Assembly: GCA_036496585.1 (NCBI GenBank)
Contig: DASXLB010000060.1
Location: forward strand, 92,090-156,089
Length of the DNA: 64,000 nt
Reading direction: 5' to 3'
DNA from: Vicinamibacterales bacterium
GTDB taxonomy: Bacteria > Acidobacteriota > Vicinamibacteria > Vicinamibacterales > 2-12-FULL-66-21
A program made the position numbers and the translations under genes. The notes beneath the pieces are model-generated. The model was given only the letters and a program-made list of their open reading frames with translations, was not told the DNA's origin and did not search any database. Below are positions 27,643-35,372 of the stretch, in pieces; position 1 is the first letter of the stretch; every line of letters begins with the position of its first letter.

Positions 27643-28761
27643 TCAGACGATGTCCTTCTTGAAGGCGGTGATCTCGGCCGGTGTCAGCTTGACCAGGACG
27701 GGCGCCGGGTTGCTGCCGCCTTTGGCGTCGCGATCCGGCACGCCGCCGCGCGCGCCGGCCGACGCGGTCTGCTGCGCCGACGCCTGCTGCTTGCCGCCGC
27801 TCTCTGTGGTGCCGCCCTTCTTCTTCGAGTCGTCGCGCGCGTCGGTCTTCTTCTTCTCGCCGCTCGCCAGCCCGGACGCGCCCGCGTCGACCGTCGGGAT
27901 CTCGCTGAGCGGCTTGGCGTCGAAGGTCACGTCCTGCTTGTAGCGCGCCGCCACCAGCGCCTTGCCGGCGAGCTTGTCGGCGCCGATCTCCTTGTTGATG
28001 GCGGCGATGCGATCCTTGATGACCGGGTGCGACACGAAGAAGCCGTTCGGTTCACTCTGATTCGCGTTGCGATCGGCGACCTTCTGAAGGGCCGTCGCCA
28101 GACCGTTCGCGGCGTAGCCGGCCTTGCTGGCGATCTGGATGCCGATCGCGTCGGCCTCGCTCTCGTCGGCGCGGCTGTACGCCCCGTCGAACAGCTTCTG
28201 GAACGACTTATCGGCAAGCTTGGCGATCATGTCCTTGGTCATCCCGCCCTTGCCGGCGGCGTTGGCCCCCATATCGATCTCCTTGCCGCGCTTGATCGCC
28301 TCGACGGTGTGCTTCTTGGTGACGTGGGTGATCTCGTGGCCGAGGACGCCGGCGAGCTCTGCCTCGTTCTTCATCAGGCCGAGCAGGCCGCGGGTGATGT
28401 GGATGAACCCTCCCGGCGCCGCGTAGGCGTTGACGCCGTCGGTGTCGAGCACGATGAATCGCCAGTCGAGCCCCGGACGCGAACTGCCCTGCGCGACGAC
28501 CGTGCCGACCAGGGTCACGTACTTCGTGAGGCTCGGATCCTGCGTGACGCCGAAGCGGAGGCGCAGTTTCGTGCTGACCTGTTCGCCGAGCTGGCGCTCC
28601 TCCGCGTCGGTGACGTTCCAGTCGTCGTACTGCTTCTTGGCGGAGGCGGCCGTATCGGCGCCCTTCTTGATCTTGCCGAGCGCACCGCCGAACTGCGCGC
28701 GCGCCGGCGCTGCGGCGCCCGCGACGAAGATCGCGGAGAGGACGAATGCTGCTGCCTTCAT
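27643..28761 (-). CDS. Secreted M48-family metalloprotease
   Basis: A 372-residue protein with a signal peptide (MKAAAFVLSAIFVAGAAAPARA). Residues 50-250 are an M48 peptidase domain: zinc motif HEITH at 142-146, with the third acidic ligand in the SRADESEADAIG block near residue 200, then the VSHPVIKDRIAAI motif. The C-terminal 110 residues are a low-complexity Lys/Ser/Gly/Gln-rich tail ending in a short conserved-looking segment (LTPAEITAFKKDIV). BepA- and YcaL-like relatives degrade or mature envelope proteins. Its ATG overlaps the cyclase stop (ATGA). Confidence 0.85.
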   Translation of the reverse strand: MKAAAFVLSAIFVAGAAAPARAQFGGALGKIKKGADTAASAKKQYDDWNVTDAEERQLGEQVSTKLRLRFGVTQDPSLTKYVTLVGTVVAQGSSRPGLDWRFIVLDTDGVNAYAAPGGFIHITRGLLGLMKNEAELAGVLGHEITHVTKKHTVEAIKRGKEIDMGANAAGKGGMTKDMIAKLADKSFQKLFDGAYSRADESEADAIGIQIASKAGYAANGLATALQKVADRNANQSEPNGFFVSHPVIKDRIAAINKEIGADKLAGKALVAARYKQDVTFDAKPLSEIPTVDAGASGLASGEKKKTDARDDSKKKGGTTESGGKQQASAQQTASAGARGGVPDRDAKGGSNPAPVLVKLTPAEITAFKKDIV

Positions 28762-30791
28762 GTTGTCTGCACCTCAATCAGCGGAGTCGGTACCTTGACT
28801 TCGAAAATCGAGACCGCCGTGCTCTTGCCCTTGACTACGACGTCGCCGAGCGGACGCAGATCGTAGGCGGTCGTCAGGCGGTCCCTGGTAGCGTCGCTGA
28901 TGATAATCCGGGTCCGGTAGTCCTTGTTGAGGGACTCGAGCCGCGACCCGAGGTTGACGTTGTCGCCGATCACCGTGTAGCTCATGATCGCCGACGATCC
29001 GATGTTGCCGGCGATCATGTCGCCGGAGTTGACCCCGATGCCGATGTCGAGTTGCGGCAGGCCCCGCCCGGCCCAGTCGCGGTTCAGCTCGGCAAGCGCG
29101 TGCACCATGTCGACCGCCGCCGCCACCGCGTGCTCGGCGTGCGCGGGATCGTCGAGCGGCGCGGCGAAGAGCGCCATCACCATGTCGCCGACGAACTTGT
29201 CGACGGTGCCATGGTGGCTGAACACGATCGCCACCATCCGCGAGAAATACTCGTTCAGCTGAGCGACCAGCGCGTCGGGCTCGCCGCGCTCGGTGATCGA
29301 CGTGAACCCGCGGATGTCGGAGAAGAGCACCGTCATCTCCCGCCGCCCGCCCCCCAGCGCGGCCAGTGCGGGATTGGCCATCAGCTGCGCGTAGACGTCG
29401 CGCGAAACGTAGCGGCCGAACAGCGTGGCGACCTTTCGCTTCTCGCGCCCTTCCACGAAGTACTGATAGGCCGTGCCGCAGAACAGGGCCAGCCCGCCAC
29501 CGGCAACCGGCTGCACCAGATTCAGCCAGAGGCCGTTCCTGAACGCCGCTATCGAGACCCCCGTCCAGGCGGCGAGCAGCACCACCGACGCGGTCGTCGC
29601 GGCGGTAAATGGCAGGAATGCAGCCAGCAGTCCGATCGCAGCGGCGGTGACGACAAGCGACCCGACCCGCGCCGCGGCCGACGCCGGCGCGATGAACCGG
29701 CCCGCGAGAATGCTGTCGGTCATGCTCGCGTGCAGCTGGATTCCCGGCATCGAGCCCGATTGGTCGGTGCTCATCGGCGTGTCGAACACGTCGAGCAGCC
29801 CCGACGCGCTCAGGCCGATGAACACGATCTTGTTCCGGAACACGGCCGGATCGATGGCGGGAGGCTGGCCGTTGAGCAGCTGCTGCTCCGAGCGGAACAC
29901 GTCCCAGAACTGGTAGGACGGATACGGCCGGACGAGCTCGCCGGCGTTGTCCCGAACCAGCGCCGGCGCCCGATAGTTGACGAGCATCGACCACTGGTCG
30001 CGCCCGCCGACGGCATGGCGGACGAGCGGAATGCGCCGGTCGCCGATCCGCAACGTCCCCGCCTCGGCCGACACGTCCTGCGGGCGCACCCCGGCGGCCA
30101 GCAGCGCCGCCGCGACACCGAGCGACGGCAGCGTCTTCCCGTCAGAGATGATGAACGGCGACAGCCGACGGGCGGCGCCATCGGGATCCTTCACCAGGAA
30201 GTTGTGGCCGAGCGCCGCCGCGGCGTCGGTCAACGACTGGTACGGCGGCAGCACGATGGGCCGCGGCTCGGCGATCGCGCCGACCTGGAAGGGCGACCCC
30301 TGCCACGCCGCCGCCTCGCGATCCTTCGCCGACCCGACCTGCCCCTCGTAGACGGCATCGGCCAGCAGCACGACATTGCCGGAGGCGCGGACGTTCTGCG
30401 ACAGGTTCGCGTCGCTGTTCGAGCCGCTCCACTTGTCGGACGGATCGTCGAAGCTGTATTGCTCGACGTAGTCGTGCTCGGGAAACGCGACGTCGATCGC
30501 GACCACCTTCGCCGGCGCGCGATGCAGGAACTCGATCGCCAGGCCGGTCGCGACGCGCGGCCACGGCCAGCGCATCCGGAAGTTCTCCTGGAGCTTGCGA
30601 ATGCTGAGATCGTTGATCTCGATGAAGACGATGTCGCGGTTGACCGACTGCGGCGCGGCGGCGAGGCGCATGCGCCAGTCGTAGGTCGTGAGCTCATAGC
30701 GGTCGAGCAGGTCGCCGGTCGCAGCGACCACGAGCACCGCCGCGGCGGCGAGCGCGCCGATGCCGAGGCCGATGGCTGTCTTGCGAATCAT
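28758..30791 (-). CDS. CHASE2-domain class III adenylate/guanylate cyclase
   Basis: A 677-residue membrane protein: one N-terminal helix (residues 6-25), a CHASE2 extracytoplasmic sensor (about 30-365), three helices (about 375-445), and a class III cyclase domain (about 485-665). Catalytic residues are intact: D492 in FSDIRGFT and D536 in KFVGD for metals, K532 and D610 (TVIGD) for adenine selection, N613 and R617 for the transition state. The K/D pair favours ATP. The ATG at 30791 is chosen over the longer frame because the helix begins there; TAACAT lies about 26 bases upstream. It leads the operon with M48 and the CNB-MscS channel. Confidence 0.9.
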   Translation of the reverse strand: MIRKTAIGLGIGALAAAAVLVVAATGDLLDRYELTTYDWRMRLAAAPQSVNRDIVFIEINDLSIRKLQENFRMRWPWPRVATGLAIEFLHRAPAKVVAIDVAFPEHDYVEQYSFDDPSDKWSGSNSDANLSQNVRASGNVVLLADAVYEGQVGSAKDREAAAWQGSPFQVGAIAEPRPIVLPPYQSLTDAAAALGHNFLVKDPDGAARRLSPFIISDGKTLPSLGVAAALLAAGVRPQDVSAEAGTLRIGDRRIPLVRHAVGGRDQWSMLVNYRAPALVRDNAGELVRPYPSYQFWDVFRSEQQLLNGQPPAIDPAVFRNKIVFIGLSASGLLDVFDTPMSTDQSGSMPGIQLHASMTDSILAGRFIAPASAAARVGSLVVTAAAIGLLAAFLPFTAATTASVVLLAAWTGVSIAAFRNGLWLNLVQPVAGGGLALFCGTAYQYFVEGREKRKVATLFGRYVSRDVYAQLMANPALAALGGGRREMTVLFSDIRGFTSITERGEPDALVAQLNEYFSRMVAIVFSHHGTVDKFVGDMVMALFAAPLDDPAHAEHAVAAAVDMVHALAELNRDWAGRGLPQLDIGIGVNSGDMIAGNIGSSAIMSYTVIGDNVNLGSRLESLNKDYRTRIIISDATRDRLTTAYDLRPLGDVVVKGKSTAVSIFEVKVPTPLIEVQTT

Positions 30792-30865
30792 GTTCTGCTG
30801 CCGGTGATCGCCAATGTTACCGTAGGCTCGAACGGGCGGTGCGGGGGCCGTTGGCGGTCGTGAGG

Positions 30866-31057
30866 TCAGTGCCGCTGGCATTCGAAAAAGGCCCAGATCT
30901 CATCGGGACCGTTGGATTCCGTGGGCGACGGACCCAATAGCCGCGGACGGCGCCGGTACGGCTGAGGGATGCCGTGTCCGCCGCCGTGAACCGCCACCAG
31001 CTCCACCTCCACCCTGGCGTCGTCGCGCCAGAGGAAGTGCTCGACGGCCTGGACTAC
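30866..31057 (-). pseudogene. Esterase/PHB-depolymerase (LpqC-like) C-terminal remnant
   Basis: About 63 codons ending at 30866 read like the last part of a poly(3-hydroxybutyrate) depolymerase/LpqC-type alpha/beta hydrolase: VEVELVAVHGGGHGIPQP, which carries the catalytic His, then GPDEIWAFFECQ. Nothing of the nucleophile region or the first 200 residues is present upstream, where the 126-residue membrane protein gene sits instead. It has no plausible start of its own and is read as a gene fragment left by deletion or insertion. Confidence 0.55.
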
Positions 31058-31434
31058 TTCGGCGCCCCCTGTCGCAGACTCCACAGTCCGCGCGCCGCGA
31101 GGACGAACGTGACGCCCCCGACCGCGCCGAGCGCCCAGAGCGTCCACACGAAGAAGAAGCCGCCGCTGGACCTGGCGATCTCGGGATAATGGGCTCCTCT
31201 CATGTGCAGGACGGGCATGAGTGCCGCGAACAGTCCGATGAGCAGCATGATGACGTGGCCCGATCGCCGTTCGGCGAGCACCAGCGTTCCATACAGGAAA
31301 ATCACGAGGACGACCAGCGCCGTGTTCGAGGATTCCGCCTTGGATATCCCGCGCACGATGTCATCCGTGACGTGAAGGGTCAGCAGGAGGAGCGAGAGCA
31401 GAGACGTGACGACCAGGATCGCGTTGTCCTTCAT
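31054..31434 (-). CDS. Four-helix membrane protein of unknown function
   Basis: 126 residues with four predicted helices (about 5-22, 40-55, 62-78, 92-115) and short charged loops, including HVTDDIVRG in the first loop. The family is not recognised. The start is strong: GGGAGGG four bases upstream of the ATG at 31434. A TATACT -10 at 31467-31472 overlaps an inverted repeat, pointing to regulation. The stop precedes the esterase remnant on the same strand. Confidence 0.65.
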   Translation of the reverse strand: MKDNAILVVTSLLSLLLLTLHVTDDIVRGISKAESSNTALVVLVIFLYGTLVLAERRSGHVIMLLIGLFAALMPVLHMRGAHYPEIARSSGGFFFVWTLWALGAVGGVTFVLAARGLWSLRQGAPK

Positions 31435-31466
31435 TCGACCCTCCCGGTTTTCGGTTGCCGCGCCAC

Positions 31467-31489
31467 AGTATAGACGTAGAGCGTCTACG
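31467..31489 (-). promoter_or_regulatory. -10 TATACT with operator-like inverted repeat CGTAGA-GCG-TCTACG
   Basis: Plus-strand CGTAGA (31475-31480), GCG, TCTACG (31484-31489) is a perfect 6-3-6 dyad. On the minus strand it lies in the -35 to -10 spacer of a promoter whose TATACT -10 is at 31472-31467, upstream of the 126-residue membrane protein. A repressor binding here would block RNA polymerase. No regulator gene is adjacent. Confidence 0.45.
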
Positions 31490-31533
31490 ACTTGTTCGGA
31501 AGTATCGCCGCTCAGCTCACGCCTCCGGAAACG

Positions 31534-33990
31534 TCACCCCTGCCGCAGCGCCTCGGTCGGTTGAATACGCAGCGCCCGGCGCGCCGGTGCGGCGCACGCA
31601 AGCACGCCTACGGCCGCCATGATGATGGACGTAATCACTGACGAGACGAGGAGATCCGCGGTCAGGCTGTCGGCGCGCCACGCGATGAGCAGGATGAGGC
31701 TGTTGCCGGCGATGATGCCGCCGCCAAGCTGGCGACCGGCACGGGCGAAAACGGTGCGGAGCACGTTCCGGGGATTGGCGCCGAGCGCGATACGGATGCC
31801 GATCTCTCGGGTGCGGCGCGCCACCGCGACGGCCATGAGCGCGTACAGACCGGCCGCGGAGAAGACCACCGCCACGAGCAGAACGGTGCCGAACACGGCG
31901 CTGCCGCCCACCATCCGTACTTGCTCCTGTGCGACGATGTCGCCGAGGGTCACGATATCCCGACAGTGCAGACCCGCATCGACCTGCCGCGCAAGAGCGG
32001 CAACGCGGGACGCCAGCGGCGCGGCGTCCCCCGCCGAGCGCACCGCGACCACGATTGGGTCGGACTCCGCCGCAGAGGCTGCGCGATAGATGTACGCCGC
32101 CTCGCTCCAATCGGCGGGGAACGTCCACAGGTCGGTGGCCACGCCGACGATCTCGTGCCAGGGGCCCAGCTCGCGCTCGCTGCCTCGCTGAAGCGTGCGA
32201 ACCCGTGCGCCTACCGGATTCCTGCCCACGACTCGCATGAACGCCTCGTTGACCACGACGGGCCCGCTGGGCGCCCCGGCGTCGGCCGGACGCAAGCCGC
32301 GACCGGCCACGATCCTCGCGCCGAACGCCTCGTGATAGCCGGCACCGACAGCAGCCATCGCGAATCCGCCCTCGTAGTTGCCGACCACGCGAGCCGGAGG
32401 CGCACCGTCCTGCTCCATTTCCACCGCCACCCACTCCGGCGACGTCGTCGGCAGACGATCGCCGTAGGTCACCTGGGTCACATTCGGCTCATCACGCAAC
32501 CGGCTGGCGAGATCCTCGAACGCACGCGCGCGATGCGCGGCGATCTGCATATCGTCAGGCGCTCCGCGCTCGCCGGCCGGCGCCTCATCGTCCATCGTGA
32601 GGCGGAAGGTGAGGTAGTGTTCCGTTGGGAACGCCGCCGACGTCGACTGGTCGTGCAGCGTGTTGGTGAAGATTCCCACCGCGGCGGGCACGAACAGCAG
32701 CGTGCAGGCCACCTGCGCACCGATGATGAACGACCAGATGCCGCCGAACCGCATCGTCCCGCCGGTGCTCGTGCTGTCCTGCAGCCCCCGGTGGATCGAT
32801 GAGCCTGTGGCCTTCAGCGCCGGCAGCAGGCTGATCAGTACGGCGGCGACGAGCGCAAGGAGCAGCGCATACGCGATGGTGGCGGGCTCCAGCTTCAGAT
32901 CCACCCAGAACGGCAGGCCGTCCCCGACGATCTGGCTCGCCCGGGCCCAGGCATAGCGCACAGTCGCCTGGGCCACGACGAGCCCCAGCAGGGCAGCCGC
33001 GAGGGCCAGCACGAGTCCTTCCGTGACGATCTGCGCGATCACGCGGGCACGGCTCGCGCCCAGCGCGTGGCGGACGACGATCTCCGGCTCTCGCATCGCC
33101 GTGCGCGCGAAGATCAGCGTCGCGACGTTCGCCGACACTGCCCCGAGCAGCAGCAGGACGATGGCGTGGACCGCCAGATCCTCCAACTGCAGCGGATCAC
33201 CCGGCGTGCGCCCGGCGAAGGCGCGAACCCGCGTACGTAACTGCCGGTGGGTTGTCGGCTGGTCGGCGGCGAGGCGTGCCGAAACGACGTCGAGCTCCGC
33301 CGCGGCGTCCTGCCAGCTCGCTCCGTCAGCGAGCCGTCCGAACACCTGCACGGCCGGCCCTTCCCGCGGTCCCGCAGCCTGAATGGGCAGCGGCACCCAT
33401 AGCTGCTGATTGCGCGGAAAGCCGAAGCGCGGCGGCATCACGCCCACCACGGTACGAGCCGTGCGGCCCACGGTCACGGCGCGCCCGATGATCGCCGGGT
33501 CGTTGAGGAACTGTCTCTGCCAGACGTCGTAGCCCAGGACGACGACGGGCTCCGCACCTGGCATGTCGTCCGCCGGCTGCAACGGTCTGCCGAGCAGCGG
33601 CGGCACGCGGGTGAGGGGAAAGGTAGACGCCGTAGTCTCCGCGACGCGCAGCGATTCGAAACGGCCTTCACCGGTGAGCACGTTGCGCTCGCTCAGGCGG
33701 GCGGCGCCGAGTTCCGTTACGGTTTTCAGGGACCGCCGCCAGATCGCGAAGTCGTAGAGTACCCTCGGCTCCACGCGCGACGCCGCGGTGTCCTGCGTCT
33801 CGAGGCGCACGACCCGGCTGCCGTCATCGAACGGCAGCCGTTTGTACAGCAGCTCGTCAGCGAGCTCGATGCCAACCGACCCGATCGCGATGACACCCGC
33901 CAGCGAGAGGCCCCCGACGATCGTGAGCGCGGGATACTTCAGCAGCAGACGCGCGCCCAGCTTCCAGTCGAGCCACGAGACCGCCGTCAT
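31534..33990 (-). CDS. ADOP-family duplicated ABC permease
   Basis: An 818-residue protein of the MacB/FtsX duplicated type without the prefix domain found in the first one. The first unit starts LLLKYPALTIVGGLSLAGVIAIG and ends around EPEIVVRHALGASRARVI; the second ends in RRTREIGIRIALGANPRNVL and the terminal RRALRIQPTEALRQ. In the first unit the usual ALGIG helix motif is altered (AGVIAIG), so it is a divergent member. The start at 33990 is preferred because GGAG lies nine bases upstream; ATGs at 34005 and 34023 are alternatives. A PadR-like dyad lies about 55 bases upstream, but no PadR gene is next to it. Confidence 0.88.
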   Translation of the reverse strand: MTAVSWLDWKLGARLLLKYPALTIVGGLSLAGVIAIGSVGIELADELLYKRLPFDDGSRVVRLETQDTAASRVEPRVLYDFAIWRRSLKTVTELGAARLSERNVLTGEGRFESLRVAETTASTFPLTRVPPLLGRPLQPADDMPGAEPVVVLGYDVWQRQFLNDPAIIGRAVTVGRTARTVVGVMPPRFGFPRNQQLWVPLPIQAAGPREGPAVQVFGRLADGASWQDAAAELDVVSARLAADQPTTHRQLRTRVRAFAGRTPGDPLQLEDLAVHAIVLLLLGAVSANVATLIFARTAMREPEIVVRHALGASRARVIAQIVTEGLVLALAAALLGLVVAQATVRYAWARASQIVGDGLPFWVDLKLEPATIAYALLLALVAAVLISLLPALKATGSSIHRGLQDSTSTGGTMRFGGIWSFIIGAQVACTLLFVPAAVGIFTNTLHDQSTSAAFPTEHYLTFRLTMDDEAPAGERGAPDDMQIAAHRARAFEDLASRLRDEPNVTQVTYGDRLPTTSPEWVAVEMEQDGAPPARVVGNYEGGFAMAAVGAGYHEAFGARIVAGRGLRPADAGAPSGPVVVNEAFMRVVGRNPVGARVRTLQRGSERELGPWHEIVGVATDLWTFPADWSEAAYIYRAASAAESDPIVVAVRSAGDAAPLASRVAALARQVDAGLHCRDIVTLGDIVAQEQVRMVGGSAVFGTVLLVAVVFSAAGLYALMAVAVARRTREIGIRIALGANPRNVLRTVFARAGRQLGGGIIAGNSLILLIAWRADSLTADLLVSSVITSIIMAAVGVLACAAPARRALRIQPTEALRQG

Positions 33991-34045
33991 CGGGCTTCGC
34001 TCCATAGGCGCCGCAGAGCCCACACCCGGGATTCAATCACACTAC

Positions 34046-34060
34046 CTTTGTAACACAAAG
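34046..34060. promoter_or_regulatory. Dyad CTTTGT-AAC-ACAAAG upstream of the ADOP permease
   Basis: A perfect 6-3-6 inverted repeat in the 112-base gap upstream of the permease. Its AT-richness and symmetry resemble operators of winged-helix repressors such as PadR, which commonly control ADOP genes in this phylum. The regulator would have to be encoded elsewhere. Confidence 0.45.
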
Positions 34061-34102
34061 TTTATGGTTTGAGTAGCGCCTTTGTGTGCGGACGTGTCGA
34101 CC

Positions 34103-35314
34103 TCACTTCAACGGTCGCTGTCGTCCTTTGATGTACACGTCCAGGCTGTCCGGACGGTTGTTCACGAAGTCGAGACGGACGCGGTGGTCCGGAGTCTCCG
34201 ACACGACAGCGGGGATCGAGGACGCAGTCAGATACCACCCGTCGGGCAGGACGACCGAGTTGCGCGTCCGTCCCAGGCTGCGCTCGAAGACGAGGTCGTG
34301 GCCGTCCAGGCGATAGCTCTCCGGCGCGGTATAGGTTTCCGACAGCCGCAGGCGGATCGACTGACCGGGCTTCACCGGCTCGAAATACGACGCGACGATC
34401 TCGGTTTGCGGCGTGACCGGCTCGCCGATGTCGATCTGCTTGGCGGTGATCTCTGCGCCCCTCAGCGTCTCGTGCCTCAGCGCCTCTCCCGTATCGAGGA
34501 TGTACGCCGACGGATCCGAGGATCGGCTGCCGCCGCGGACGATGTTGATGTACTTGTCGACTCCCGGACGCGATTCCGTGTAGTCGTGGTAGAGCGAGAA
34601 GGCGTGCGTCGCCGGCTCCTGCAGGAAATAGACGATGTCGCGATCGAGATGCGCGCGCTCGGCGAGCCGCTGACGTTCGGTCGGTCCTTGCGTCGGAGGC
34701 GGTTCCCAGCTGCGATTGTTCGTCAGCGCGGCTGGCTTGGCCGCGTCCCCCGTCAGCGCGCCGGCTCTCAGCGTGACGACCAGCGTCACCGTGCCGGGCG
34801 CCACGTTCATCAGATCGAGTTTCGTCCGGCCGTCGGCTTCCGCCAGGATCCGAACGGGGATGTTACAGCCGGTGAGCTGGTAACCCTCGGGCAGCACGAG
34901 GTCGTGGCGGCCCGCGCCGAGGGGAACGGTGAATGTCCCCGCCTCCCCCGCTCGCGTGTAGGCCTTCGGGTCCGCCACGGTCTTCTCGATGCGGACCCGT
35001 CCCTGCCCTCGCGGCGGGACCGGCCGCGCGAGCGTGACGGCGATCGAGGCCGGGCTCACGCGGAATGCCAGCGGCTGCCCCGTCATCATGTCGTGGACAA
35101 CGACGTCGCTGATCCGCGCGCCTTTCGCCACGTCGTCGACGAACGTCCGTGCGCCTTCAGTAGTGGCGCTCGCCTCGTAGGTGACCTTCACCGCCGACGT
35201 CGAAGGAGGCAGCAACTCGTAGTGGGTGTACTCGTCGGTGCGGGTCTGCGCGGGCGACGAGACGCCGGCAAGCAGCACGCCGAGCGAGATCGCCGAAAGA
35301 GAGCGGTGAGTCAT
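34103..35314 (-). CDS. Secreted hypothetical protein (403 aa)
   Basis: Begins with a signal peptide (MTHRSLSAISLGVLLAGVSSPA) followed by a mature chain rich in beta-strands, with a central Pro/Gln-rich linker (about residues 205-220) dividing two similar-sized halves. The second half has YHDYTESRPGVDKYINIVRGG and ends in a positively charged tail (VYIKGRQRPLK). I recognise no family. Two beta-sandwich domains are inferred. The ATG at 35314 is chosen because TACAAT lies seven bases upstream; the ATG three codons earlier overlaps that box. Confidence 0.65.
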   Translation of the reverse strand: MTHRSLSAISLGVLLAGVSSPAQTRTDEYTHYELLPPSTSAVKVTYEASATTEGARTFVDDVAKGARISDVVVHDMMTGQPLAFRVSPASIAVTLARPVPPRGQGRVRIEKTVADPKAYTRAGEAGTFTVPLGAGRHDLVLPEGYQLTGCNIPVRILAEADGRTKLDLMNVAPGTVTLVVTLRAGALTGDAAKPAALTNNRSWEPPPTQGPTERQRLAERAHLDRDIVYFLQEPATHAFSLYHDYTESRPGVDKYINIVRGGSRSSDPSAYILDTGEALRHETLRGAEITAKQIDIGEPVTPQTEIVASYFEPVKPGQSIRLRLSETYTAPESYRLDGHDLVFERSLGRTRNSVVLPDGWYLTASSIPAVVSETPDHRVRLDFVNNRPDSLDVYIKGRQRPLK

Positions 35315-35321
35315 GCGCGGC

Positions 35322-35327
35322 ATTGTA
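35322..35327 (-). promoter_or_regulatory. -10 hexamer TACAAT, leaderless geometry
   Basis: Minus-strand TACAAT, then GCCGCGC and the ATG at 35314. This is the same arrangement as at 13890-13895, including an in-frame upstream ATG that overlaps the hexamer. Confidence 0.45.
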
Positions 35328-35372
35328 GACGAGCGGCCCGTGCACCTATGAGACGAGCCGGCAGCTGAAGCG

